Counted from the first letter of the stretch, positions 1-8,839 are shown. The stretch is 64,000 bases of DNA from Candidatus Peribacteria bacterium RIFOXYB1_FULL_54_35 (GCA_001787755.1 MFYJ01000001.1:1-64000); one strand, 5' to 3'. Notes: generated by a model not told the origin, from the sequence alone. Numbers and translations are program-made.

Positions 1-150
1 CTTCGCTTTGCTGCGCAAAGCTCCGCGGGGCACACTTCGCACTTTCGTAACTGGAGATGGCGCGCCACACAACTTCGCCTGCGGCTACGCAGTGTACCAC
101 GCGAAGCTCTTCGTATAGCGAAGAGCGAAGTGTGGTGGGCCGGGAGGGAT
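1..150. repeat. Left copy of 150-bp direct repeat ending in tRNA-Tyr 3' end
   Basis: Bases 1-150 match 2507-2656 with one mismatch seen (position 91). The repeat is rich in CTTCG/GCGAAG words and holds a small hairpin (GCTCTTCG/CGAAGAGC). Its last 18 bases (133-150) equal the complement of the tRNA-Tyr 3' end including CCA, after which this copy leaves the tRNA sequence. The repeat may continue to the left of the window. Confidence 0.95.
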
Positions 151-388
151 CCTTCGGCTACGCCTCAGGACAAGTTCGAACCTCATGGCTTGCCATGAGG
201 AGCTTGCGCTGAACACAGTGAAGCGCACAGCAACGAATGGTGGTGCGGACTCTATAACGTTCGAACTGAGATAGTGGAGACTAAGCAGGCTCTCCAAGAA
301 GCATTTTCTGTGTTACAGTTGGGGATCTAAGGCTTATCTGGATGTTGGGATACAGCAAGAAATGGCACGGGAGTGCCATGGTCTACAC
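151..388. other. Non-coding junction with hairpins and REP-like words
   Basis: No credible gene. It holds a perfect 9-bp hairpin at 181-200, several TTCGAA T-loop-like words, and a 7-bp stem at 362-379 (ATGGCAC/GTGCCAT) followed on the minus strand by T-rich sequence. The last could end the hicBA-like transcript. The sequence after 150 resembles widespread REP elements built on TTCGACAAGCTCAGG-type words. Confidence 0.5.
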
Positions 389-619
389 TTAAAGATCTTT
401 TAAAAACGTATCGAAATCTATTCCTTGTTCTATGAGAAATTTTGCTATTGCACATCTTGTTCCTTTAGCCTTCAGCTTTGGAGGAATAAGAGTCCATTTG
501 CCATTAGATGCAAACACTTTGTAGTGACCACCTTTCCCTTTTTTCTTATCTACAGTTAATCCAAGTCTACTTAATGCTCTTGCCAATCTTGCCTGCGAGA
601 CTTCGGGAAAATCAGGCAC
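389..619 (-). CDS. HicA-like mRNA interferase toxin
   Basis: A 76-residue protein. HicA toxins are small double-stranded-RNA-binding-fold ribonucleases that cleave mRNA. The centre and C-terminus fit the family: a GKGGHYK segment carrying the presumed catalytic histidine, then PPK, then a conserved tail with an EQGID motif (residues about 25-70). It starts with GTG at 619 and overlaps the end of the upstream HicB-like gene by 8 nt, so the two are probably translationally coupled. The antitoxin-first order is found in some HicBA loci. It is AT-rich relative to the core genes and sits in the tRNA-Tyr island. Confidence 0.75.
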   Translation of the reverse strand: MPDFPEVSQARLARALSRLGLTVDKKKGKGGHYKVFASNGKWTLIPPKLKAKGTRCAIAKFLIEQGIDFDTFLKDL

Positions 620-995
620 ACGCTAAATGCTTGTTCAAGACAACTCGCTTCAACCAAGATTCTTTCTCTAGCTCTTCAGGCATTGAAGACTGCTGATCTT
701 CTCCCACACATTCATATTCAACCAATTTTGCATATTCTCTAGGAACATCAAAGTATGTTAAAACGGCGTCACAGCAATTATTGATTGTCTCATCAAAATC
801 TTTCCCTTCTGAAAATAGACCTTCATGCTCTGGAGCCGCTGCAAAAATAACCAGTTGATTGTCATTATCAAACTCTGCTCTAAACTCAAATTTAATTTTT
901 TCAGGAAGACGCCTAAGAACTTCGTTCTCAACAGATTTTGAGCCTGAGAAGAGCTTGGCTACCCACATACCCATTTTTGAAGGAAGGATATTCAT
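612..995 (-). CDS. HicB-like antitoxin
   Basis: A 127-residue protein directly upstream of, and overlapping, the HicA-like gene. The segment around residues 40-90 looks like a HicB partial RNase-H fold: an acidic strand (DNDNQLVIF), a 'P-E-x-x-G' segment, a short GKDFDE helix start and a helix ending in a YFDVP motif. I see no helix-turn-helix or ribbon-helix-helix domain at the C-terminus. Its role as partner antitoxin rests mainly on gene order and the weak HicB resemblance. Such proteins block the toxin and repress their own operon. Confidence 0.6.
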   Translation of the reverse strand: MNILPSKMGMWVAKLFSGSKSVENEVLRRLPEKIKFEFRAEFDNDNQLVIFAAAPEHEGLFSEGKDFDETINNCCDAVLTYFDVPREYAKLVEYECVGEDQQSSMPEELEKESWLKRVVLNKHLACA

Positions 996-1351
996 ATTAT
1001 GTTTATTTGAGCTAACAAGTCAAAGCTTTGACTCCTAGTATTTTAGCATGAATCACCTCATAAATCCACTTCAGAGGAAAAATTTGGCTATTCCGAGATT
1101 CTTAGAAATAATTCCAAATCTTCAATTTCCCCCCTTTGGAAGGTTCTTTCCATTGCCACCAACGATTGTTGAGTGCCTTATTCTTGCTGCCAAATATATT
1201 CATACATCGAGCTTAGCACTCGACAAATTAACCAACAATGTCGCCATCATCCGAATGTATATAAGAAACTTCTAGAATCTCAGATGAACCTCTGGATGCC
1301 ACAAAGACACGCAATTGAGAAAATATTATTCCTCGTGTAGGTTTAGCACCT
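996..1351. other. AT-rich intergenic stretch, no convincing gene
   Basis: Between the hicBA-like pair and a tiny plus-strand gene. A minus-strand frame at 1228-1440 gives a 70-codon peptide whose C-terminal half looks protein-like, but it overlaps the next feature antisense and has no recognisable domain. I see no RNA gene or repeat. Confidence 0.4.
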
Positions 1352-1495
1352 ATGGAAAATTTACTTTGGGTTGCTATCTTTGCTTCTGGAGCCGCTTTTT
1401 GGAATACCATCCAAATCAGTAAGCAATTGACAAAGACCAACCAATTCTTAATGGAAAAGCTTGGGACCCCACAACACCCTGAGGACTATAAATAA
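1352..1495 (+). CDS. Possible 47-residue single-pass membrane protein
   Basis: ATG at 1352 opens a 47-codon frame: a hydrophobic helix at residues 4-18 (LLWVAIFASGAAFW), then an amphipathic stretch and a charged tail ending PEDYK. Such small membrane proteins occur in accessory regions, but I cannot name a family. There is no Shine-Dalgarno and no clear -10. A minus-strand frame (1228-1440) competes for the same DNA. Confidence 0.35.
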   Translation: MENLLWVAIFASGAAFWNTIQISKQLTKTNQFLMEKLGTPQHPEDYK

Positions 1496-1518
1496 GAACC
1501 CCTTAAGGTAACCCGCTC

Positions 1519-2124
1519 TTGTCAATAAGAAAATATAAATGTACTTTTTGTAGTATGTTTAAGCAGTGGAAGCTAAATTTCCAAATCCGTTTCGCCAAGA
1601 ATAAAGCAAAGACATTGGAACTGCCTAGGCTCGTTAATTTACTCTTTTATGAAATCAATCATAGAAGATATCGGTATCAGGTAGAAGGCATTACGAAAAA
1701 GGAGATAGAAGAAGAGGCAATGTTTATACCTCAGTCTATTCGTTCTGTAACAGAAATATCTTCAACATCTCCTAAGAATGCTTTACCAAAAGAAGCAATG
1801 TTCCTGGAAAACAAGTATATCGGTGCAGTACGCTTCCTCAATAACAATAATAATTATATTCTTGCACTTGCACAAGAAGACCTTTCCGAATCAAAAGAAA
1901 CACATTTATTTTTTAATAATAAGTTAGTATTTAGTTGTCGTAGAATAGTTGGTGGTTTTTTCGTAAAAGATGAAATTGATGCTTTTATTGATGGTAAATG
2001 GGTTAATGACATAAAAAAACTAGCACTAGAAGCTGAAGAGCTACAAATGAAACGAAACAAGTTCTTTAATCGGAAAAACCGTAATCTTGAAATTAATAAA
2101 ATAAAGAAAAATTTTGGCATATGA
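1519..2124 (+). CDS. Hypothetical protein of the tRNA-Tyr island
   Basis: The frame opens with TTG at 1519 (201 residues); ATG at 1555 would give 189 residues and is equally possible. The protein is charged, lysine-rich towards the C-terminus, without signal peptide or membrane segment. Two cysteines near the start (CTFC) would be lost with the later start. It is markedly AT-rich beside the roughly 50-55% GC core genes, which suggests horizontal origin. I do not recognise a domain. It lies between the repeat-bounded ends of the island with hicBA and a GIY-YIG gene. Confidence 0.6.
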   Translation: MSIRKYKCTFCSMFKQWKLNFQIRFAKNKAKTLELPRLVNLLFYEINHRRYRYQVEGITKKEIEEEAMFIPQSIRSVTEISSTSPKNALPKEAMFLENKYIGAVRFLNNNNNYILALAQEDLSESKETHLFFNNKLVFSCRRIVGGFFVKDEIDAFIDGKWVNDIKKLALEAEELQMKRNKFFNRKNRNLEINKIKKNFGI

Positions 2125-2220
2125 TTTCATGCCATAGCATGGACTGTAGAGGGAGAAAAGCTAGTCCCTACCTTGCGTCCTCCACTGTCACAGAGTGCCC
2201 AAAAGAAAGGGCATATTAGC

Positions 2221-2237
2221 TGGTGGGCCAGGAGGGA
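2221..2237 (-). repeat. Duplicate of tRNA-Tyr 3' end (16 of 17 bases)
   Basis: This 17-base segment matches the complement of the tRNA-Tyr 3' end, including CCA, with one mismatch. It lies just past the GIY-YIG stop codon, so the nuclease gene sits between the intact tRNA (2639-2723) and this partial copy. Confidence 0.8.
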
Positions 2238-2249
2238 CCCCTCCACTCG

Positions 2250-2486
2250 TCATATGAGACGTTTATTCCGGAAGGCAAAACCTGATGATGACTTCAGGTA
2301 CTTCTCAAAATCCAATGCTTTCTCTCTTGTCTTGAATGCTGAGTAGAAAACAAGTTCCTCTGGTTCAATGCGACTCGTTGTTGGCGAGGAATGGTTCTTA
2401 TGTCTCACAAGCCTCTTTTTTAAATCTCTTGTAAACCCAATGTAGAATTGCCCATTCTTGAGTTTGAGGATGTATACAAAATACAT
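2250..2486 (-). CDS. Small GIY-YIG endonuclease (UPF0213/YhbQ-like)
   Basis: A 78-residue stand-alone GIY-YIG domain. The start is ATG at 2486, where the conserved part begins (VYIL, then YIGFT). A longer frame upstream runs into the non-coding repeat and is rejected. Family landmarks: the VYI...YIG pair, an arginine in the KKRL helix, a histidine in VRHK, and a glutamate in FEKYLKS before a conserved SSG. The family cuts DNA; cellular roles of single-domain members are poorly known. It is homologous to the gene at 41708-41947, and both lie directly downstream of a tRNA, in tRNA orientation, followed by a copy of that tRNA's 3' end. Confidence 0.85.
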   Translation of the reverse strand: MYFVYILKLKNGQFYIGFTRDLKKRLVRHKNHSSPTTSRIEPEELVFYSAFKTREKALDFEKYLKSSSGFAFRNKRLI

Positions 2487-2506
2487 AGGCAGATCATAAT
2501 GCCCCA

Positions 2507-2656
2507 CTTCGCTTTGCTGCGCAAAGCTCCGCGGGGCACACTTCGCACTTTCGTAACTGGAGATGGCGCGCCACACAACTTCGCCTGCGGCTACGCGGTG
2601 TACCACGCGAAGCTCTTCGTATAGCGAAGAGCGAAGTGTGGTGGGCCGGGAGGGAT
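2507..2656. repeat. Right copy of 150-bp direct repeat overlapping tRNA-Tyr 3' end
   Basis: 149 of 150 bases match positions 1-150. The last 18 bases lie inside the intact tRNA-Tyr gene; the rest lies between the tRNA and the GIY-YIG gene. With the left copy it brackets about 2.4 kb of AT-rich accessory DNA, as attachment sites would. Confidence 0.95.
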
Positions 2657-2723
2657 TCGAACCCCCGAAGGCAAGGCCACCTGATTTACAGTCAGGCCCG
2701 TTTGACCACTTCGGTACCGACCC
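2639..2723 (-). tRNA. tRNA-Tyr (anticodon GTA)
   Basis: A class II tRNA with a long variable arm. The acceptor 5' strand GGGTCGG pairs with CCGGCCC (one G-T pair). The anticodon loop reads CTGTAAATC, the T arm has GGTTCGAATCC, and the 3' CCA is encoded. Its 3' end is duplicated at 133-150 and 2221-2237. Confidence 0.95.
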
Positions 2724-2797
2724 ACGTAAGCGAAAGAATCAGTGCCAATAGTGCAGAGAAGCACCATTTGACTGTTGGAGTGTACTTCCCACTCCCC

Positions 2798-2803
2798 TAG
2801 AAT
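2798..2803 (+). promoter_or_regulatory. -10 box (TAGAAT) 9 nt before DMT transporter start
   Basis: TAGAAT ends 9 nt before the ATG at 2813. The spacing predicts a leaderless or nearly leaderless transcript. No Shine-Dalgarno is present. Confidence 0.5.
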
Positions 2804-2812
2804 TCAATCCAC

Positions 2813-3682
2813 ATGTTCTACCTTCTTGCTGTGAGCTCCATGCTCGGCTACGCGCTCCAGAACGCACTCCTCGTGCGATATGCACGGCGTATGGACGGGC
2901 TGAGCCTGGCCTTCTACCGGAATATCTCCTTCCTCGTCACCCTCCTTCCACTCCTCTTCCTCTCTTCACCGCAGGAAATTGCCGAAGTACTCTCACACTG
3001 GAAAGTGCTCCTCATCTCCGGCATTGCCGGAGGGGTGTACCTTGCCATCGTCTTCGAGTCCTATCACTTCATTGCCATTGGTGTAGGCCACACTATCAAA
3101 CAAGCAGCCATCAACATCCTCATGGCCCTCGCAGGTCTCCTGCTCTACGAAGAAGTGCTCCCTGCAATGGAATTCCTCCTCGTTGCGGTTGTCGTCCTTT
3201 CCTGCATCTGGCTTTCTATGCAGCGGGTGGATGCACCCCACATCTCGCAGAAACTCCTCCTTGGCATCTCGCTCTCTCTCCTCTCTGCTTTTCCCGTCAT
3301 CATCACAAAAATCATCCTCACAGATATGAGCCGTGCAGTTGATCCTCTCGCAAGCGGCTACTTCTGGGAAGCGGCAATAGGCATTGCATCTGCCGTGACC
3401 ATCCTGCTGCGATGGGTGCTCCTCCGGAGGGGACTGACACGCATCGACTCGCGTACCATGCTCGGCATCACTGCCGCGGCCTCCCCTACTCTCATCGGAA
3501 CAGGATGTTATGCACTCGCTCTGAGCATGGGGCCCATCGCCATCGTGAGCGCCATAGGAAGCGGATCACTGATTGTCACGGCTCTCTGTGGCTGGCTCTG
3601 GTACCACGAGAAACTGAGCCGTTCCCAGTGGGCAGCGCTCGTGTTCATACTGGTGGCAATTGCGTGGCTGAAATTTGTGTAA
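2813..3682 (+). CDS. EamA/DMT-superfamily transporter
   Basis: A 289-residue polytopic membrane protein with about ten hydrophobic helices arranged as two five-helix repeats, as in the drug/metabolite transporter (EamA) family. The first half holds the RNISF segment and an ERVLP-like motif (YEEVLP), the second a matching YHEKLS motif near the C-terminus. EamA members export metabolites, amino acids or drugs across the cytoplasmic membrane; the substrate cannot be read here. It is a single gene convergent with the ABC operon. The start is ATG at 2813 behind a TAGAAT box. Confidence 0.85.
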   Translation: MFYLLAVSSMLGYALQNALLVRYARRMDGLSLAFYRNISFLVTLLPLLFLSSPQEIAEVLSHWKVLLISGIAGGVYLAIVFESYHFIAIGVGHTIKQAAINILMALAGLLLYEEVLPAMEFLLVAVVVLSCIWLSMQRVDAPHISQKLLLGISLSLLSAFPVIITKIILTDMSRAVDPLASGYFWEAAIGIASAVTILLRWVLLRRGLTRIDSRTMLGITAAASPTLIGTGCYALALSMGPIAIVSAIGSGSLIVTALCGWLWYHEKLSRSQWAALVFILVAIAWLKFV

Positions 3683-3731
3683 GCGAGTAGCGGTTAGCGT
3701 GTAGCGACTAGCCGCTAATCGCTAATCGCAA
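3682..3731. terminator. Inverted-repeat terminator-like hairpins between convergent genes
   Basis: TAGCG words form overlapping stems: a 17-bp arm at 3682-3699 pairs with 3715-3731 with about two mismatches, and an inner AGCGGTTAG/CTAGCCGCT pair is also possible. It lies between the stops of convergent genes and could end transcription from both sides. Confidence 0.6.
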
Positions 3732-3737
3732 GCCGTT

Positions 3738-4955
3738 CTATTTATCCCACCGTATCGCCTCCATGGGACTTAAGCTCGCAGCTTTCTTCGCAGGGACAAT
3801 GCCGAAGAGGAGACCTGTCCCGAGCGCCATGAGCACTGCTGCAAGTAAAGCTGGGAAAGAGAGAACAAAGGGAACATACCCGATATACTTACTCGCTGCT
3901 GCAGCAAGGATCATTCCAAGTGTCATCCCCCCAATGATGCCGATACTCCCGCCAACAAGCGTGAGCGTTACAGCCTCTATGAGGAACTGGAGCAGAATGT
4001 CGTGGCCACGTGCACCCACAGCCTTGCGCAACCCGATCTCCCTCGTCCGCTCCGCTACGGAGACAAGCATGATATTCATAATGCCGATGCCGCCGACGAG
4101 AAGAGAAACCCCGGCAATGAGCGCAATGAACACCGTGAGCCCGAGCGTGACCTGACCGACAATCTTCGTCGCTTGCTCAGCGGAACGGGCACGGAAATCA
4201 TCTTTATCGTAGTCGTTCTCAGGATTGTCTATGCCATGGCGCTGGCGCAGAAGCAACGTGACGTCTGCAAGTGCAAGTTCGTCATCCTCTACCGCCTGCA
4301 TCGTCATGTAGCTCAGCTCCTTCTGTCCTGTTGCAGAGCGCGCAGTGGTAAATGGAACAAAGACAAAGGTATCGAGATCCTGCATGAGAGCAGAACCTAC
4401 ACTCTGCATCACACCCACCACAGTATAGGAGCGACTCCCTATCTGCACGCGTTCACCGAGCGGACTTCTTTGGCCAAAGAGATCCTCCGCTGCCTCATAC
4501 CCAAGCACTGTCACAGATCTCGCCGCTTTTTCATCGGCTTCGGAAAGGAGTCTCCCCTCCCCCAATTTGAGCCCATAGTTCGCAAAAAAGTTGGATGTCG
4601 TCCCGAATATATTTGGCGATAACTCTTCCGTTCCATACTGCACTTTCTCAGTAATAAATATTACCGGCGCAACACTCTTTACAGTGGTGAGCCCGGTTAT
4701 CGCCTCGTAATCGCCGTAGGTCACGCTATCGAGCGTGCGGCCGAATTTCTCGTAGCCTGTTGGATAGAGCTCAATGAGGTTGTTGCTGAACGATTCGACC
4801 TGATCGAGAATATAGCGCTCAAAGCTGCGCCCAACGGAGACCATGAGCACCACGGAACCGACTCCTATGATGATGCCGAGCATCGTGAGGAGTGATCGCA
4901 TTCTGTGAGCGACAATTGCCCTGTGAGCCGTTTGGATGGTGTCGCGAAGGAGCAT
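3738..4955 (-). CDS. MacB-like ABC transporter permease (second copy)
   Basis: A 405-residue permease: N-terminal helix at about 20-43 with the MRSLLTMLGIIIGVGSV motif, an extracytoplasmic MacB_PCD domain (about 50-240), then three FtsX-type helices (about 270-400). The conserved ERTREIGLRKAVGA segment follows the second helix. Its ATG overlaps the stop of the upstream permease (TAATG), so translation is coupled. It is a paralogue of that neighbour, so the exporter may be a heterodimer. MacB-type systems act as mechanotransmission pumps for peptides, lipoproteins or antibiotics; the substrate is unknown. Confidence 0.9.
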   Translation of the reverse strand: MLLRDTIQTAHRAIVAHRMRSLLTMLGIIIGVGSVVLMVSVGRSFERYILDQVESFSNNLIELYPTGYEKFGRTLDSVTYGDYEAITGLTTVKSVAPVIFITEKVQYGTEELSPNIFGTTSNFFANYGLKLGEGRLLSEADEKAARSVTVLGYEAAEDLFGQRSPLGERVQIGSRSYTVVGVMQSVGSALMQDLDTFVFVPFTTARSATGQKELSYMTMQAVEDDELALADVTLLLRQRHGIDNPENDYDKDDFRARSAEQATKIVGQVTLGLTVFIALIAGVSLLVGGIGIMNIMLVSVAERTREIGLRKAVGARGHDILLQFLIEAVTLTLVGGSIGIIGGMTLGMILAAAASKYIGYVPFVLSFPALLAAVLMALGTGLLFGIVPAKKAASLSPMEAIRWDK

Positions 4956-6184
4956 TATTCGTACCGGAGTGCGTTCATGGGAGAGAGCTTGGAAGCCTGT
5001 CTTGCCGGGTAGATGCCAAACACAAGCCCTGTGAGAATCGCCATGGCGAGAGCAAGCCCAATGGCAGGAACCGAAAGCGCAAAGTCATAACTCTCGAGGT
5101 ATTTGTCCACAATCAATGCTGCCAGACCGGCGAGGCCGACACCGAAGACAACACCAGCGATGCCGGCAAACAGGGTGAGGAGAATCGCTTCGAAGAGGAA
5201 CTGGAGAAGAATATCCCTCCCTCGTGCTCCCACGGCCTTCCGGAGGCCTATCTCACGGGTACGCTCGGTCACCGCAACCAGCATGATGTTCATGATGCCG
5301 ATGCCGCCGACGACCAGAGAGATGCCCGCAATAGTGGTAATGAACAGTGTGAGACCCAATGACACCGCACCAAGAATATCATTCGCTTGCTGCGACGTGC
5401 GGACGATAAAGTCGTCTTCGTCCGTATCTCCTTCCGGGTTCACAATGCCATGCCTCTGGCGAAGCAGGGACTCCACATCTGCTTGCGCGAGATCAAAATC
5501 TCCCACTGCCTGGAGTGTGATGACATTCACATGCTTCTGACCCGTTACGGCACGTCCCGTGGTGAGCGGAATGAAAACAAACTCATCCGCATTCTGGAAG
5601 AACTGCGTCCCAACCGGTTCCAGTACCCCCACCACGGTATACTGCAGATCTCCCAGCCTTACCTGCTTGCCGACCGGATCTTCCAGCCCAAAGAGATCAT
5701 CTGCGATATCGGAACCGAGTACCACAACGTGCCGCGCGCGCATGATGTCCCGTTCTTCCAGAACACGGCCGACTGCAACCGGCATCTCACGGTTCTGAAA
5801 ATACGGCGGCGTCGTTGCAATGACACGGGGTTGCGTCTTCTCTCTGCCATAGACAGCGGTGGGGATATCCACAAAAATCGCCGGCGCAACACTCGTGATG
5901 GTTGTGAGCCGTTCCAACGCCTCGACATCATCAAATGTAAGGCTGTCGAACCCCGCGGCGAGCGTGCTTTCCACTCCTTCTTTCTGCCCAGGGAACACCA
6001 CCATGCTCTGCGCACCTATGGAGCTGATCTGACTGAGTATGAGCACCTCCATACTTGCACCGACCGCTGTCATGAGTACCACGGAACTCACACCGATGAT
6101 GACCCCAAGCATCGTGAGCATAGAACGTTTCCTGTTGACGCCGATCGCTCTACGGGCCGTCGCGAATGTGTCTGTGATGAACAT
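4955..6184 (-). CDS. MacB-like ABC transporter permease (first copy)
   Basis: A 409-residue permease with the same plan as its downstream paralogue: the RSMLTMLGVIIGVSSVV motif in helix 1, a MacB_PCD extracytoplasmic domain, and the ERTREIGLRKAVGARGRDIL coupling segment between FtsX helices. The ATP-binding gene ends 2 nt upstream. The two permeases are similar throughout but diverge in the periplasmic-type domain, as expected for distinct halves of one transporter. With the adaptor and ATPase it forms a four-gene minus-strand operon. Confidence 0.92.
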   Translation of the reverse strand: MFITDTFATARRAIGVNRKRSMLTMLGVIIGVSSVVLMTAVGASMEVLILSQISSIGAQSMVVFPGQKEGVESTLAAGFDSLTFDDVEALERLTTITSVAPAIFVDIPTAVYGREKTQPRVIATTPPYFQNREMPVAVGRVLEERDIMRARHVVVLGSDIADDLFGLEDPVGKQVRLGDLQYTVVGVLEPVGTQFFQNADEFVFIPLTTGRAVTGQKHVNVITLQAVGDFDLAQADVESLLRQRHGIVNPEGDTDEDDFIVRTSQQANDILGAVSLGLTLFITTIAGISLVVGGIGIMNIMLVAVTERTREIGLRKAVGARGRDILLQFLFEAILLTLFAGIAGVVFGVGLAGLAALIVDKYLESYDFALSVPAIGLALAMAILTGLVFGIYPARQASKLSPMNALRYE

Positions 6185-6186
6185 GG

Positions 6187-6927
6187 CTACTTGAGGTGTT
6201 TCACATTCTTGGCGTGGTTCCTCTTGAAATCACGCGTGTCGGTCGCAATGCGCCCATCAAGAATGTGAATGACGCGCTCGGCATACTCTGCAGTCGTCTT
6301 TTCATGCGTGACGAGAACGATGGTTCTCCCCTGCTTGCTGTGGAGATTTTGCAGGACCTCCATCACCTGAATGCCGGAGGCGCTGTCCAAGTTTCCCGTC
6401 GGTTCATCCGCGAAGATGACATCCGGCTCGGTGACGAGTGAACGGGCAATGGCTGTGCGCTGCTGCTGGCCGCCGGAGAGCTGGTTGGTGAAGTAGGTGG
6501 CGCGCTCTGTGAGACCGACTTGCTCAATGGCTTTCATCCCTCTCTCCGTGCGCTCAGATGCAGGAATGGTCGGGTGATAGAGCAGTGGAAGAATGACGTT
6601 ATCCAACACAGTCGTGCGGGGGAGCAGGTTGAATGCCTGGAATACGAAACTCACGCGCGTCGCGCGGATGCGGGCAAGCTCGTCATCGTGGAGCACACGC
6701 GTCTTCTGGCCGCGGAAGAGGTACGAACCGGAAGTGGGAGTATCCAGGAATCCGAGAATGTGCATGAGCGTGGATTTGCCCGATCCGGAAGGCCCCATGA
6801 TGGAAATGAACTCTCCCTCGCGGATCGTGAGATCAATGTCAAAGAGCACCGGCGTTTCCATCCCATCATTGAAGTACGACTTGCAGAGATCAACAGTCTC
6901 GATCAGCGGTGGATTCTGCTTTGCCAT
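6187..6927 (-). CDS. ABC transporter ATP-binding protein, MacB/LolD type
   Basis: A 246-residue ATPase energising the two permeases. It has Walker [10 protein letters not shown], the signature LSGGQQQR, Walker [13 protein letters not shown] and an H-loop (LVTHE). The LDxxT-PTSG segment after Walker A is typical of the MacB/LolD group. I chose ATG at 6927 because family homology starts there; a longer frame to 7053 would run into the adaptor gene. The 37-nt gap from the adaptor stop has no Shine-Dalgarno. Confidence 0.95.
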   Translation of the reverse strand: MAKQNPPLIETVDLCKSYFNDGMETPVLFDIDLTIREGEFISIMGPSGSGKSTLMHILGFLDTPTSGSYLFRGQKTRVLHDDELARIRATRVSFVFQAFNLLPRTTVLDNVILPLLYHPTIPASERTERGMKAIEQVGLTERATYFTNQLSGGQQQRTAIARSLVTEPDVIFADEPTGNLDSASGIQVMEVLQNLHSKQGRTIVLVTHEKTTAEYAERVIHILDGRIATDTRDFKRNHAKNVKHLK

Positions 6928-6964
6928 AGGTTGAGACTGAATGATAAATTGAAAATTCCATTTC

Positions 6965-8722
6965 CTATTCTTTAATGAGGATAACCACTTTCTCCCCTTC
7001 TTCCACCCCACTGATGACTTCCACGTCGGTATCGGACTCCATGCCGACAACAACAGTGCGCTCCTCTATCTCATCTCCCCCATGGAGAATGCGGACGATA
7101 TTCTGCCCCAGCGCATTCTTGATGACAGAACGTCCCGGCACCATCGTCACCTCCTTCTGAACCCCGGTGATGATCTCCACGTCACCCGTCATGCCAATCT
7201 TCAGGTTTTTCTCTTCGTCCTCAAGGAAATCGAGCTTGATACGGTACTTCGGCACTCCATCGACTAAGGTGGCAGCAGGATCAATTTCTGTCACCTGCAG
7301 GAGAAAGTCACGGCCGGGGTAAGCATCGAGTTCCACGCCCCCTTCCTGCTCGTACTGCACTTTGGGAATGTCGATCTCGGAAACGAACATTTCCACGCGG
7401 TACGGACTGTCCCCGAGCATGGTAATCGCACGGTTGAAGTCCTCGAAATCCCCGGTAAATTCTCCGGCCTTCAGGTTCACCTTGGTGATGCGCCCGGCGA
7501 TGGGAGCCTTGAGAACGGTATCATCCAGTCTTGCATGCGCGTAGCGGACCCCTGCGTACGCTCTGTTTGCCGCTGCTCTTGCAGCATCGATATCCGCCTG
7601 CCGAGCACCGGCTTTCTTCAGCGCCAGCTGGGCCTCCTGCACGCGCAGCGACGTCTCGTACGTCGCAATATCTGCCAGTGCTTTATCCTTGGTTCCCTGT
7701 GCGGTCGCGAATGCGGATTCCTCCGTTGCAATCTGCGTGCTGAAATTCGCAGAGGCATCCCGGGTGGCCTTGAGCTGATCCTCTATGTCATTGAGGGCAC
7801 TCTGGATGCTATTCCTCTCGCCGGCAAAAGAATCCTTGTACGTCTCCTTTGTTGCAGTAGTGAGATAGTTGGAAGTAGGCAGGGAGACCATGATGGTATA
7901 CGCATCATCCGCTGCAGCAACAGCGTGCAAAGCAGCCTCCCGCGCTGTTCCCAAGTTCAAAAGCGCCTCTTCGAAATCTGCTGGCCTGCTCCCAAGAAGT
8001 GCATCCGCAATGGCCACACCCGTTTCCTCACGCTTGCGCACGTACACCTCATACTCAATGCGGGACCGGAATTCCACCGCATTCTTGATGACGGTGGTAT
8101 CGAAGTAGTCGTCGAGTTCATTGAGGGAATTCTCAATATCAGTGAGCTCCTGGGAAATGGTGCTGCCTGCAGTGGAGACATAGCCACTGAGACTGGTCTC
8201 CGCCTCGCGGTGCAACTGATCAAGCTCACCCTGAGACCGCCCGAGACTCCGCTCGGCATTCTCCAATGTGGCGCGCGCTGCTGCGAGAGCCGCCCGCTTG
8301 TTTTCTACTTCCGCTTCCGCGATTGCGATTTCCTCCGGACGCGTTCCCTCTTCAAGTGCCCGCAGATCTGCGAGAGCGGCCTGGTAACTAGCAGAAGCAG
8401 ACGAACGGTCAGCCTCCAGGCTGTTATTGCGCAGTTCTGCAAGCACCTGATCTGCTTCCACGGTATCACCCTCTTTCACATAGACCTCCTCCACTACCCC
8501 GGTGACAGGAAACTTCAGCTCCAAATCTTTCTCGGAGATCACCGTGCCCACTGCCTCCACTGACTGAATGAGATCCCCTCTCACAGCCTCAGCTGTGATG
8601 TACTCCGGCTTCTCCGGTGCGAACAGGAAAAATCCAAGCGCAATGAACGGGAGCAGGATAATGGCAAGGAGGAGGAGCAGCTTCCAGCGCCTCCGCACAA
8701 ACTTCCAGACAGCATGGCACAC
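6965..8722 (-). CDS. HlyD/MacA-like membrane fusion (adaptor) protein
   Basis: A 585-residue adaptor, longer than MacA (about 370). One N-terminal membrane anchor (residues about 14-34) is followed by a first biotinyl-lipoyl half (EVYVKEGDTVEADQVLAEL), a very long coiled-coil arm (about 100-370, Ala/Glu-rich with several breaks), the second lipoyl half (VLKAPIAGRITKVNLKAGE) and beta-barrel domains. The start is GTG at 8722. It is first in an operon with ATPase and two permeases. In a single-membrane cell it would guide substrate through the wall rather than to an outer-membrane channel. Confidence 0.9.
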   Translation of the reverse strand: MCHAVWKFVRRRWKLLLLLAIILLPFIALGFFLFAPEKPEYITAEAVRGDLIQSVEAVGTVISEKDLELKFPVTGVVEEVYVKEGDTVEADQVLAELRNNSLEADRSSASASYQAALADLRALEEGTRPEEIAIAEAEVENKRAALAAARATLENAERSLGRSQGELDQLHREAETSLSGYVSTAGSTISQELTDIENSLNELDDYFDTTVIKNAVEFRSRIEYEVYVRKREETGVAIADALLGSRPADFEEALLNLGTAREAALHAVAAADDAYTIMVSLPTSNYLTTATKETYKDSFAGERNSIQSALNDIEDQLKATRDASANFSTQIATEESAFATAQGTKDKALADIATYETSLRVQEAQLALKKAGARQADIDAARAAANRAYAGVRYAHARLDDTVLKAPIAGRITKVNLKAGEFTGDFEDFNRAITMLGDSPYRVEMFVSEIDIPKVQYEQEGGVELDAYPGRDFLLQVTEIDPAATLVDGVPKYRIKLDFLEDEEKNLKIGMTGDVEIITGVQKEVTMVPGRSVIKNALGQNIVRILHGGDEIEERTVVVGMESDTDVEVISGVEEGEKVVILIKE

Positions 8723-8839
8723 TATCTTCCAGGGAATACTTCTGATGAGAGTGAGAGAATTCTTCAGGTTGCGTTGAAATGGGAATGTTTAGGTATACTA
8801 AATCATTCTATTTTACCACAAAACAAATATCCCATCAAT

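Noticed and set aside
1228..1440. 70-codon minus-strand frame with a protein-like C-terminal half
   Set aside because: No domain, no promoter, and it overlaps antisense the small plus-strand gene at 1352-1495, which has a clearer membrane-protein plan. Neither is certain.
2487..2606. Longer N-terminus for the first GIY-YIG protein
   Set aside because: The extra 40 codons lie in the 150-bp non-coding repeat, and family similarity begins at the ATG at 2486.
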